In this document: in pieces, positions 1 through 11,300 of the stretch | Numbering within the stretch: position 1 is the stretch's first letter | Layout: each line of letters opens with the position of its first letter | Position numbers and translations under genes: made by a program | Source of the DNA: Bolinopsis microptera | Taxonomy: Eukaryota; Ctenophora; Tentaculata; Lobata; Bolinopsidae | NCBI RefSeq assembly: GCF_026151205.1 | Contig: NC_087072.1 | Coordinates: 14,112,169-14,176,168 of the forward strand | Length of the DNA: 64,000 nt | Direction of reading: 5' to 3' | Notes under the pieces: model-generated | The model's input: the letters and a program-made list of their open reading frames with translations, nothing else | The model's database searches: none | Told to the model about the DNA's origin: nothing

Positions 1-1275
1 CATCATCGTAAGCTGACTTAGCGGATCCAAGACAGATAATCGCATCTAGTTCAGTAGTGTTTTCTAAAGTAGGAATATCACCGTCAATGGGACGAAAATA
101 TCTTAACTCTCCGTCCCCCTCACGATGAAAACATCTGAAAATAGTTGTTTGAATGTTCGTACTAAAAATGAATATGGGAGCGTTCACATATATGACGTCA
201 GCAGCCGAGAGGGTTTGGAAATGCTGACAAAGGGGGGAGGGGGTTGCTGACGTCAAATCAACAAAAATACCTGAATTTTGGCAAAAATTGTTGTTTCAAA
301 CTATTTTATTAATCTTTCTTCTCTCACTTCGTCACAAACTATCATCAAAATCTATTTTATTAACGATAAGACTTCGCTAATCTATGCTAATAATCCCAAT
401 AAATGTGTGGGTGAGTAGGTGGGTACTGGTATGTGTGTGTCCCCCCTCAGCAGCTGTCATCGCATCAGAAATCCGAAAAAGACACCAACATCGTCCTCCA
501 CTTGATCTAACACATCCGGTAATGATTCCGAGTCACTGTCTTAAGGACATTCTAACTACCCCAGTGTCCCTTAAATGAGTGTTCGAACTGTTTTCATTCG
601 GAGTTACAGTTGCATAATTTACGCCCGTCTTTGAGTTTGTGTGTAATCTTTCTTGATAGTGTATTTTTGACTTTTGGAGTAACTTTGTGAATTTTATGAA
701 CCTCTCCTGCATAATTTATTACCTTATCGGTGCATTACCCACTTTAATCCGGTTAAATTACTATATTTGATCTTGTTTCCTTTTCGTACAGATTGTAGTG
801 AAGTTAATTTTTTTACGTGTTTTGGGTCTTATTTATGATTTTTTTATAATTATGTTATTTATTTCATTGATGTATTGTCACGACGGGTTCGTTAGTGTTC
901 CCTCTGACTATTTAAGTTTAATTCCAGTTTAATTCCAGTGTGTACTGTGTACGTGTGTATTAATTTCCGAGCGGATTATTCTTAATCAAGAAAACGGTAA
1001 GAGTTATGGGACTAGTTTTTTCGGTAAAGTTTTGACTAAACTCTGACGAAGCCAGTAAGCAATTTTTTTAAATCGGCTGTTGGTAAGTCATGGTTTAATT
1101 AATGGTTTTGTACCCCAAATGTAATACTAATATGTGAACGACCCCTTACTTTAAAATCCAACAAGAAATGTGAGAAGGAAAACCGACAGAAGAATGACAC
1201 TTACCCTTTGGATATCTGAACAAAGAAAGGCTCCCATTTAGGTGAATTGCTGCATATTATAATCCCAGTTCTCAT
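1..1275 (-). CDS. Partial class I glutamine amidotransferase-like gene, first two coding exons
   Basis: Two minus-strand exons are visible: 1205-1275 (ATG at 1275, 23 codons plus two bases, donor GG|GTAAGTG) and 134 down to the window edge (acceptor TTTTCAG at 135-141). The phases agree (GG plus A). The predicted start reads MRTGIIICSNSPKWEPFFVQ and the second exon reads through GDIPTLENTTELDAIICLGS and then AKSAYDDD. The pattern of a short N-terminal strand, then 'GELPSLEELDGYDGVVITGS..S.YDD', is that of class I GATase-like proteins related to the glutaminase half of GMP synthase. The catalytic Cys-His-Glu part would lie beyond the left edge, so activity cannot be judged. The family call is from memory of the pattern; the exon phase match is seen directly. 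Confidence 0.55.
193..255. repeat. Inverted pair of CRE-like palindromes
   Basis: TGACGTCAGCA at 193-203 and its reverse complement TGCTGACGTCA at 245-255 enclose 41 bases with a G-rich run (about 232-243). Each arm holds the CREB/ATF palindrome TGACGTCA. The pair sits in the first intron of the partial gene above. It may be a small fold-back repeat or a regulatory site; nothing here decides which. Confidence 0.45.
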
Positions 1276-3447
1276 TCCTCCGACAATTGATTTGGAAGTC
1301 CACTTCGGTACTACGTCCACCTACTCAAAAACTGGCGTTTTAATGGCTTTATTAAACTTCGCTAAAAATAGGAGAGAAGATCAAGTTCAGTAGAATATGA
1401 GAGATTTCCTCTAGAGTTGTTTAAATTCAAATTTAGTTTTATGGAATAAGTATAAGGGATTTTATCAATCAGGGAAAACAACAAATAACAAAATTGTTTA
1501 TTATTGGTAAAAGAAAAATTGGATTTTTTGCTGTACAGGTCTATATATATAATATAAATTTCAACTTAATCGAAGCCAATAGTGATATCACGATAAGTTA
1601 AGTTAACTTTAAGCAACTAAGTATTTACTCGAGCTCAAATCACAACTTTAAAGTTTCCATGACGCCTGCATGCACGTATCGTTTGCTAACGCCGAGTGAT
1701 GATACTACTATTATTATCTCGAATATGGGGAGGGATATAACAGTGCCATAGTGTACGTAAAGTGGGGAAAAAGCCCCCACAAATTATCAAGTAGAATAAC
1801 TGAAACATCGCTGAATCTCCCGTTTGGTTTCTGCAGCTGTCTCATACTAATACTAATACTAATAGGACATGTTTGCTCCATAAAAACGCTTCATTCAGTC
1901 TACCCGCGATCGATTTCACATAGACATTTCAGATAGAGCTGTTGCTGTGATTTATCATTAATGACAGCAGGCTAGCCTTGCATTATGCACTGAGCTTGAG
2001 GAACCGCTAAAACTCTTCTGAACATTTTAGAAACTCACTTATAATCTGGCTTTCTTAGCGTATTGGCGGCATTATCAATTATACCGAAGAAACTGGTCCC
2101 AAAGCTCTTACCCATTTCATGATAAATCTGTATGTTAATGTGAACATAACCAGAACACAGAACAACCAATACAAAGATTAAGAAGGTAATCCCGGTGCAG
2201 CGCCAGTTTTACTTTTATTTTAGTAATAGTATTACACATATCAAATGATTGTGCCAAATTTTGTGCAGACGTCACTGTAATATATACAGCTCTTTCTAGT
2301 CCCCTGCTACACGGCATGTAAACAGGGATTGGCTAGTTAGAGGCGGTCCGTGTAGGCCTTACACTGTGCTTTCAGCAATACTCATATATATATAATTATC
2401 GATAATTTTGTCAAATTGAATTTAATACTTCTCTGATCACGTAGAAAATTATTGTCAAAACTCAAAAAAAAAATAAATGAGAATACTAACATACGAATCA
2501 ATATGAAAAGAATCCCCTCAGATTTTATAAGAATAAGAAAATACTCAGCAAAAAACTTTTAATCATTTTCGAAAAAATAACATTAAGCTCCTTCTTCTAT
2601 TCTGACAGAGATAAATAATACTAATAATCAGCAACTTCAAAACGAATTGTCTCCCGTCGTAGACAGATATTTCTGAATTGTTCTCCTAATCCTATGTAAA
2701 AATTGTCGGTAAAAATCAACAAATAAAAACGTCCGAGTTACATGTCATTATCATCTTTTGGCCAGTAAATCTCTTAATGGCGAGCCTGCTAATCTGAAAA
2801 AGATGACGTTAATTTTTCTGATTAAATTTAAGACGGTGAGTAGAAAAAATATTTTAAATGAAAGTGTTCAGAGAAGCGCAGTCAGAACTTTAGAAAAGTG
2901 TGAAAAAATCGACACTTGTTATTTATAATGTAGTGCTAACAGCTAAGCTAGTATTACATTAAAATTCGCCTCCAGATTTGTTCAGATAAACCCCGATTTA
3001 TCGTACAGTTTGGAGGAAAGGGAAAATAGTACGGTAAATCGGAGTTTTGACGTAAATCGGGGTTTTGACTCCGCACAGTATGGTTCCCAATTATGAATTA
3101 TGGGTTATGGTTCACAGGTATTCGAGTAACGGGTGACGACTGACGAGGGGAAGAAACAAGCCTGACAAGGTCGCTCAACCCATGGGGACATGCACCCATT
3201 TATGAGAATATGAGCTGTATGTAATGCTAATGTAAGCATTTTTTCCAAAATTTTAGGGGAAAGGAAGAGCTGCACGGTCAACTGGGGTTTTACTGTATCA
3301 GACTTCTTAGCAAATATCAGCATTCAAATAAAAGCAAACATTTTTAGAATTTTCATTACGAAATCAAAATGAAAACCAGCGAACTATACAGCGATAACTC
3401 TAATAAAGTAAAATAGTACGGGCACGTCTGAACAGGCAGCTGGACAA
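1276..3447. other. No gene recognised
   Basis: AT-rich DNA upstream of the amidotransferase-like gene. The short open frames have no recognisable motif and no convincing splice context. A promoter and 5' UTR for the minus-strand gene would be expected just above 1275, but I cannot point to an element. Confidence 0.5.
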
Positions 3448-5408
3448 ATCAAGCAACCTACTCTCTTTCATTAAGAGGTTTATCATCCAAGAGCTTTCTA
3501 GCTGATCCCGGACCGGATATGTCCATTTTAACGTTGTCCCGCGTTGTCGCTTGTAACGCTTTAGGACCACTGCAGGTTGTGGCGAATTTCGTTATTGACT
3601 ACAGAAACTGATGATTAAGCAAGCATATTATATGAAGCTGAAGTGCATTGTGCAGCAATCCCGTCATGCGAATGGTATTTTCGGCGTCTAATTCTGTTGT
3701 TCACATCAACATAATTACAACACCACAAAGTATATGACTCCTTTGATAGAATTCTAAACGAAATATGACAGATACAGTGTTAAAACAAACTTAAAAAACT
3801 TAAGCGGATGTATTAAAACGTACTGACGACAAAACGAGTAGCTTACACGAAGAAAACAACAGCTTGATAAACAATCACGCACAGCAGTAAAGAGGCACAG
3901 ACATGGCGCTTATATTAATTACACCGTTACAGTGTACGGGTTAATTAGTATAATTACATCGTTACAGTGTACAGGGTTAATTGACCCACCGGTGTGCTGC
4001 TGGTACGGACCTACTAGGGGGACCAAACGTGTGCAAATTCCTGACAAATAGAGCTGAATACAGTTCTCACCCTAAAACTTTAAAACATACAGTCAGCAAA
4101 TGAGCAGTCAAAATAAAAATGAAAATGAACAATCGAAAATCGTGCACCATAGCTGGGAATTTGGATAGTATGAATGATGTTAAGATGCTTCAAAACAGGC
4201 ACAAAATATGTTTAAAAAGATGAAAATTTTTTCAGGTTCTCCTGTCAAATGACTGCTCCTGGTCTTCTCACATACAGCAGATGGCTAAAACAGCAAGGAC
4301 GATGACGTCATGGGTCCTTAGCGTATTCAGAGATAGGTCACGCTTCCTCGTGCTCACACTCTACAAAACCATGGTGAGAAGCAAACTCGAATACTGCTGC
4401 CCGGTGTGGAACCCTGACAAGATCAGCGATATAGAAGCTATTGAAAGCATCCAACGTCACTACACTCGTCGAATCAGTGGCTGCCAGAACCTTGATTACT
4501 GGGAACGCCTGCAGAACCTGAATCTTCTCTCATTACAGAGACGCAGAGAACGATACATCATTATCCATACATGGAAGATGATGAATGGATTAGCTCCGAA
4601 CGACATCAACATGCAGTTCAAGGAAAGCTCCCGGCACGGTGTAAAAGCCACTGTGCCTGCATTTAACAAAAAGGCACAATGCTCAATCTCGATTATCGAC
4701 CCATTACGAAAACTCTTTTGGAGTAAAAGCAGCCAAACTATGGAACCCGCTCCCCAAGGAAGTTAACACAATCCAAGTCTTGGAAACTTTCAAATCCTCC
4801 CTTGCTAAATTCCTGAAAGGCTTCCCGGATACCCCGCCCACAAAAGGGTATACCGCCATCACAAAAAATTCTCTTCTGGAATGGACTCAAAAACATCTAA
4901 GCCAGGAGTGATTGGAGGACGTACTTGATACTGTTGTCCAGAAGCGATCCCTGCCGAGTGCCGAACCTACCTAAAGTAACCTAAAGTAAGAAACTGATAT
5001 AGTGATATCAACTCAATCTTACATTCAATTTGAAAATTCCAAATGTGAATGCATATCTATAAGGCTAACGCAGTAAAATCGACACTAAATAACTGTAAAC
5101 TTTGAGTTTGAAAACCAAATAAAGCAAAACCCAGAACGGCAATCCCTGAGCTTGACGGCCCTTACCGCAGGGGTAGTCTATTCAGACTGGAACTGCTCAG
5201 ACTACCCAGACTGATACGGGACCCGCTGCAGGCCCGTCTGTGGGCAGAGCGTACCAAACAGATGCGCCCTATCTCACTGAGGGTGCGACCCTCATTGAGC
5301 CCTCGTTCATACTTTATTTGTCTCATTCCTGACACATCACTCGCGCTTCTCTTGTTCGCTAGCGGCCTTCCGTTTAGTTGGTTAATAATAAATCACGCCA
5401 GAATATTT
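3448..5408. repeat. Tandem duplication, unit 1
   Basis: Unit 1 starts at ATCAAGCAACCTAC (3448) and runs to the junction just before the same words recur at 5409. In order it holds: a 460-bp unique-looking segment, two copies of a 36-bp minisatellite (about 3908-3983), a 235-bp segment beginning GACCCACCGGTGTGCTGC, an inserted LINE fragment, and a closing segment ending GTTGGTTAATAATAAATCACGCC. All but the LINE is repeated in unit 2. The origin of the unit is unknown. Confidence 0.8.
4221..4989 (+). mobile_element. 5'-truncated CR1/L2-like LINE, reverse-transcriptase C-terminal end
   Basis: Frame reading LSNDCSWSSHIQQMAK, then LTLYKTMVRSKLEYCCPVWN and LNLLSLQRRRERYIIIHTWK, is the thumb and C-terminal region of a CR1/L2-type reverse transcriptase. 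A frameshift near 4700 moves the end into another frame, which continues to about 4910. The 3' end carries two copies of a short CCTAAAGTAA tail, the kind of tandem tail CR1/L2 elements leave. The palm domain is absent, so this is a dead fragment. The same site without the insert is preserved at about 7823 in the duplicated unit, which gives both edges to within a few bases. Confidence 0.8.
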
Positions 5409-5854
5409 ATCAAGCAACCTACACTCTTTCATTAAGAGGTTTATCATCCAAGAGCTTCCTAGCTGATCCCGGACCGGATATGTCCATTTTAACGTTGTCC
5501 CGCGTTGTCGCTTGTAACGCTTTAGGACCACTGCAGGTTGTGGCGAATTTCGTTATTGACTACAGAAACTGATGATTAAGCAAGCATATTATATGAAGCT
5601 GAAGTGCATTGTGCAGCAATCCCGTCATGCGAATGGTATTTTCGGCGTCTAATTCTGTTGTTCACATCAACATAATTACAACACCACAAAATATATGACT
5701 CCTTTGATAGAATTCTAAACTAAATATGAAGGATACAGTGTTAAAACAAACTTGAAAATCGGATGTATTAAAAAGTACTGACAACAAAACGAGTAGCTTA
5801 CACGAAGAAAACACCAGCTTCATAAACAATCACTCAGTGAAGCGTCACAGACAT

Positions 5855-6500
5855 AGCGTTCTACTAATTAGTATAATAACACCGTTACAGTGTACAGGTT
5901 TAATTAGTATAATAACACCGTTACAGTGTACAGGTTTAATTAGTATAATAACACCGTTACAGTGTACAGGTTTAATTAGTATAATAACACCGTTACAGTG
6001 TACAGGTTTAATTAGTATAATAACACCGTTACAGTGTACAGGTTTAATTAGTATAATTACACCGTTACAGTGTACAGGGTTAATTAGTAAAATTACACCG
6101 TTACAGTGTACAGGGTTAATTAGTATAATTACACCGTTACAGTGTACAGGGTTAATTAGTATAATTACACCGTTACAGTGTACAGGGTTAATTAGTATAA
6201 TTACACCGTTACAGTGTACAGGGTTAATTAGTATAATTACATTGTTACAGTGTACAGGGTTAATTAGTAAAATTACACCGTTACAGTGTACAGGGTTAAT
6301 TAGTATAATTACACCGTTACAGTGTACAGGTTTAATTAGTATAATTACACCGTTACAGTGTACAGGGTTAATTAGTATAATTACATCGTTACAGTGTACA
6401 GGGTTAATTAGTATAATTACACTGTTACACTGTACAGGGTTAATTAGTATAATTACACCGTTACAGTGTACAGGGTTAATTAGTATAATTAACAATAACA
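5855..6500. repeat. 36-bp minisatellite, array A
   Basis: About 18 head-to-tail copies of a 36-bp unit of the form TTAATTAGTATAATWACACC followed by GTTACAGTGTACAGGK. Two variants alternate in blocks (ATAATAACACC..AGGTTT and ATAATTACACC..AGGGTT). Because 36 is a multiple of three, both strands stay open for over 200 codons with a 12-residue repeat. There is no start context, splice signal or recognisable domain, so I treat these frames as by-products of the repeat. Confidence 0.9.
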
Positions 6501-6503
6501 AGT

Positions 6504-7045
6504 AGTCTCCATTCTACTCTACAACTGCAACTCCTGGGCTGCACCACTAGCTTCGTTGAATGAACTTGATATTGCTCATCGCAAACACCTCCGAAGAATC
6601 CTCAACATCAGATGGCCTACTGGGGTTATTTCTAATGAGGCACTCTATGCTCGTTGTTATGTCACTCCCTTGTCTGTGAGAGTCTCTAAGTTTCGATGGA
6701 GAATGTTAGGACATATCTTAAGAGGACAGGAAGACTCACCAGCATACACCTCTATGTTATTTGCTATAAATTCTGATATTTTTATGGAAGGGAGACGGGG
6801 TAGACCATGTTTAAACTTATTAGATGTTATTAGAAAAGACTTGACTAGTAGAAATCTTGATATTAGACTTAAGAATTTGACTGATTTCGAAGACCTTAGA
6901 TTTTTAGCTTTAGATAGGGAGGAGTGGAAGAAGTTAGAAGATGGTTGATGTTTTGTTTTCTTTTTTATGCGTTTTGATATCTATAAGGTGCCTAGGATGC
7001 TCTTTTAAAGAGATATTTCGTACTTTGAAAGATTTTCTACTACTA
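6504..7045 (+). mobile_element. LINE C-terminal fragment inserted in the minisatellite
   Basis: Open frame containing ILLYNCNSWAAPLASLNELD, then IAHRKHLRRILNIRWP, FRWRMLGHILRG and GRRGRPCLNLLDVI, ending at a stop at 6946-6948. This is the conserved C-terminal region of a non-LTR retrotransposon polyprotein, after the reverse transcriptase. Endonuclease and RT domains are missing. It sits between two blocks of the 36-bp repeat, so it inserted into the array. A related copy lies at 20130-21178. Confidence 0.75.
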
Positions 7046-7600
7046 CTACACCGTTACAGTGTACAGGGTTAATTAGTATAATTACACCGTTACAGGGTAC
7101 ATGGTTAATTAGTATAATTACACCGTTACAGTGTACAGGGTTAATTAGTATAATAACACCGTTACAGTGTACAGGGTTAATTAGTATAATTACACCGTTA
7201 CAGTGTACAGGGTTAATTAGTATAATTAAACCGTTACAGTGTACAGGTTTAATTAGTATAATAACACCGTTACAGTGTACAGGTTTAATTAGTAAAATTA
7301 CACCGTTACAGTGTACAGGGTTAATTAGTATAATAACACCGTTACAGTGTACAGGGTTAATTAGTATAATTACACCGTTACAGTGTACAGGGTTAATTAG
7401 TATAATTACACCGTTACAGTGTACAGGGTTAATTAGTATAATTACACCGTTACAGTGTACAGGGTTAATTAGTATAATTACACCGTTACAGTGTACAGGG
7501 TTAATTAGTATAATTACACCGTTACAGTGTATAGGGTTAATTAGTATAATTACACCGTTACAGTGTACAGGGTTAATTAGTATAATTACACCGTTACAGG
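7046..7600. repeat. 36-bp minisatellite, array B
   Basis: About 15 copies of the same 36-bp unit as at 5855-6500, continuing on the far side of the LINE fragment. It ends in a partial unit that runs directly into GACCCACCGGTGTGCTGC, the word that also follows the two-copy array of unit 1. Confidence 0.9.
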
Positions 7601-8327
7601 GTTAATTGACCCACCGGTGTGCTGCTGGTACGGACCTACTAGGGGGACCAAACGTGTGCAAATCCCTGACAAATAGAGCTGAATACAGTTCTCACCTTAA
7701 AACTTTAAAACATCCAGTCAGCATAAAAATGAACAATCGAAAATCGTGCACCATGATAGCTGGGAATTTGGATAGTATGAATGGTGTTAAGATGCTTCAA
7801 AACAGGCACAAAATATGTTTAAAAAGCTGAAACTGATATAGTAATATCAACTCAATCTTACATTCAATTTGAATTCCAAAGACCAAATGTGAATGCATAT
7901 CTATAAGGCTAACGCAGCAAAATCGACACTGAATAACACTAAACTTTGAGTTTGTTAAACCAAATAAAGCAAAACCCAGAACGGCAATCCCTGAGCTTCA
8001 CGGCCCTTACCGCAGAGGCAGTCTATTCAGACTGGAACTGCTCAGACTACCCAGACTGATACGGGACCCGCTGCTGGCCCGTCTGTGGGCAGAGCGTACC
8101 AAACAGATGCGCCCTATCTCACTGAGGGTGCGACCCTCTTTGTCATTGAGCCCTCGTTCATACTTTATTTGTCTCATTCCTGACACATCACTCGCGCTTC
8201 TCTTGTTCGCTAGCGGCCTTCCGTTTAGTTGGTTAATAATAAATCACGCCATAATAAACAGCTTCAGACAGCGCGAGGAGAAGAAAATAATCAAATCATA
8301 ACATTGCAATATATAATTGCGGGAACC

Positions 8328-11300
8328 TCACCTTTGAGAGATAGGAGAGTCGTAGGACTGTGAAGAAGGTCTGGGAGCTGTGGAGACCCCACCAGGACGA
8401 GGTGGAGCTGGCCGAACAGGGTGCATGTTTAACGGCACGTAGCTAGCCGGCTGGTCACCTTCCTAGCAGCAGTGAGTGTGTCAGTGTGTTAAAAGGAGTT
8501 GGGGGCTGGGAGAGTGCTGTCATGTAGAATGAGGGATTTATCAGTGAGTCATTGAAATCATTGAAAGTATAATCATGATAAATCAATCAAAGCAATCAAC
8601 GCAGTAAAAACAAGGAACACGAATTGACAAGAATCACACGAATATATCATTAAGTTTGTCATGATAAAATCAATCAATTTTATTAATAAATCATTGAAAA
8701 AAAGAGTAAAATTTAAAATATATACTAAGATGTCACAAAAACACAGCTGTACACATATTTAATATTGATATAAAATAACAAAAATCTGTAAAAAGGACTT
8801 TCTTACACTTAATTGTGCATTTTATAAGCGATTGTAAATATTAACTCAGTTTATATAAGGGCCAGTGTAATTAAGGGTCGGGCGTGAAGAAGATTTTTGA
8901 AAACTCCTGCACACAATTATTAGAGACTCTTTCAGTTCTAAACGATTCCTTATTAATCACTGCACGATTCCACGTACATTGTACGATTACAGACACACAA
9001 TTTGCTGCATGCATTAAAATGGATCAGACAAGATTTATCTAGCTTGCGACACGATGCAACATAAATATTTTACGTGCCAGCTGGTGTTAGAGGTAGTGCT
9101 AAAAAGAAGAACAGCAGAATAAACCCAGGTAGATAGTGCTAAAAAGAAGAACAGATTAGCAGGTCAAACCCAAAACCCCATCACTATAGTCACCGCTCTT
9201 CGCTATATACCTGACAGACAAGAGGCTCCGGTCGATATATAACTGACACAGGGGCAGAGTTTTGCTGGTAGGTAGCGGCAGGACGAGAGGGCGGTGCCCC
9301 ACTGATAGTGGAGGAGCGAGGGGGTGGTCCCCCACTAGCTGTAGAGGGGTGTCGTGACCCTCCGCTGGTGGAGGAAGGCCTCGCTCCGGCGTTGAAAGCA
9401 GATGTTGTCCAGCCTGTGCTGGTGAGGTAGCTGCCAGGAGGTCGAGGTGGGGGTTCGTTGCCAGTGCTGCTGGTACTGGGCAGCTTCACCGGCCGAGGGG
9501 GTGGGTTTGTGGTTCCCGGCTGTTCAAAATAGGCAAAGCTATATCACACACAGTTAGTAACACAGTAACACGGTAAACACTAGCGGGTACAGACATTTAT
9601 CACCAGTTTTTAAAAACAACTGTGGTTTTACCTTACACTTGCAGCTACGACAACTGTTTGATATGAGAAACCTACCTTGGCTGTTTTGCCATTAGCTGTT
9701 TTACTGCTGTCAGGGTTGCTTCTTTTAGAACTCCTCCTCAAATAGGAAGGTCTTCGACTAATTGAGGGTAGGTGTATCGAGAACCGTCTGAAAATTCAGA
9801 ATTATCCGTACCAACCTTTGTTAAGATTACCTGCCTGTGATTAGGGACCGACCGGTCTGGGGTTTTGGCTGCCGGACCGGAACCGGGTGTTTAGAAGGTT
9901 ACTACGTAATCCGACATAGTGTGATTTAGCCAAAACTTGTGATTAAGCCATGCCAGAACTTGTTAAACAGCATCAGATCTCGAGATCAGACTGCAAAGAC
10001 CCGACATGTTACCTGAGTACTCAAAATCATATTTTTTTAAATGAATATGTCCTGTACATTCTTTAAATTTCCGGTTGATATCCGGCCAAGCACCTTCAAA
10101 ACCGGACCGGAACCAGAACCGGATACCGAAGCTTGATATCCGGTCGGTTCCTATCCATAATCTTTGCATTCTCGGGCGGGTAGTATTTTTATTAAGCAAT
10201 GGAAATTCAACATATCAGTCATCAAGTCAGCATTAGTATTATTACCCAATATTTACGTTATTAATAGCAGCACCTTGTAAAGGGTGCGATTCTTTATGTG
10301 TATGGTCACCTAACTAGGAGAGGTTGCAAGTTCCATTATAATGTCGACTTAATTATCGGAGCTACCCAATTTTTAAATGGCGTGACAGCAATCAATCATC
10401 ATTGCAAAGTCCTAGACGAACGTTATTCATTTGTCCCAGAAATCACTTACATTTGAGTGTGATGATCGAAGAATTCTTTAACTTTAGGGTTGTATCTTCT
10501 ACACAGTAATAAAGTTATGATGCCACTGGGTATAACAACTAGAACGATTATCATAACCGCTATCAGAATCGACTTCAAATCCCATCCGGCTACCTCTATA
10601 AAAATGTATCAAAATTAGAGGAGAAAAAACGTAACAACTAACACATTTTCTCAAATGGTTCGTAACACATTTCAAGCATTTAAAAGCAGTACAAGCATTA
10701 AGTATCGTAATTGGACAAGGATGCTATAACGAAACTGTTACTACAGATCCAAATATTAAAACACTCCCACAATATGACTAACGGAGGAGCACAGAGCAAT
10801 TAAACTCAGGATCATATCCAGCATTGCAGTGACACTGGTTGAGATCGTTACAGTTCCCTTGTCCGCCACACTCCACGCCACCCGGGGAGGGACAAGCCAC
10901 TTTCTCAAACTCCACGCATTGTCCCGCAATACACCACTGAGGGGTGGGCTGGTCATCCTTTACAATTCTCTTATCTACAATCTACCTTAGTTTTTTACTA
11001 TACCATCGTTGAAATTTTTCAAATAAACTTTAAAATAATAGGAATACAAAACGGCTTACCTTAGAGTCGCCGCACTTAGTGCCGTCGTACACCATGGCAA
11101 CGTCCTGACTCTCGATGGAGCGCGGTCCAGCGGCCAGTGTGCACTCGTAAGTCGAGTTGTACGTCAGATCATTGCGGTAAACATGCCGGAGATTGGTGGT
11201 CCGTCCCTCTGGAACCTCGCAGTACAGCTTACCGCACAAAACGTCACTAGTGGGTGTGAGCCGGGTTAGTTAGTAGCTGATGGTGGAACTGAAGTTTTGC

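Larger units (their letters stand above)
5409..8254. repeat. Tandem duplication, unit 2
   Basis: Second copy of the unit starting at 3448. It lacks the LINE found at 4221-4989, but its minisatellite has grown to more than 30 copies and is itself split by a different LINE fragment (6504-7045). The closing segment (about 7829-8254) again ends in TTAATAATAAATCACGCC. The two units differ by scattered substitutions and small indels, so the duplication is not brand new. Confidence 0.8.

Noticed and set aside
5837..6505. Two long open frames (222 and 218 codons) on opposite strands
   Set aside because: They are reading frames of a 36-bp minisatellite, with no start context, splice sites or domain.
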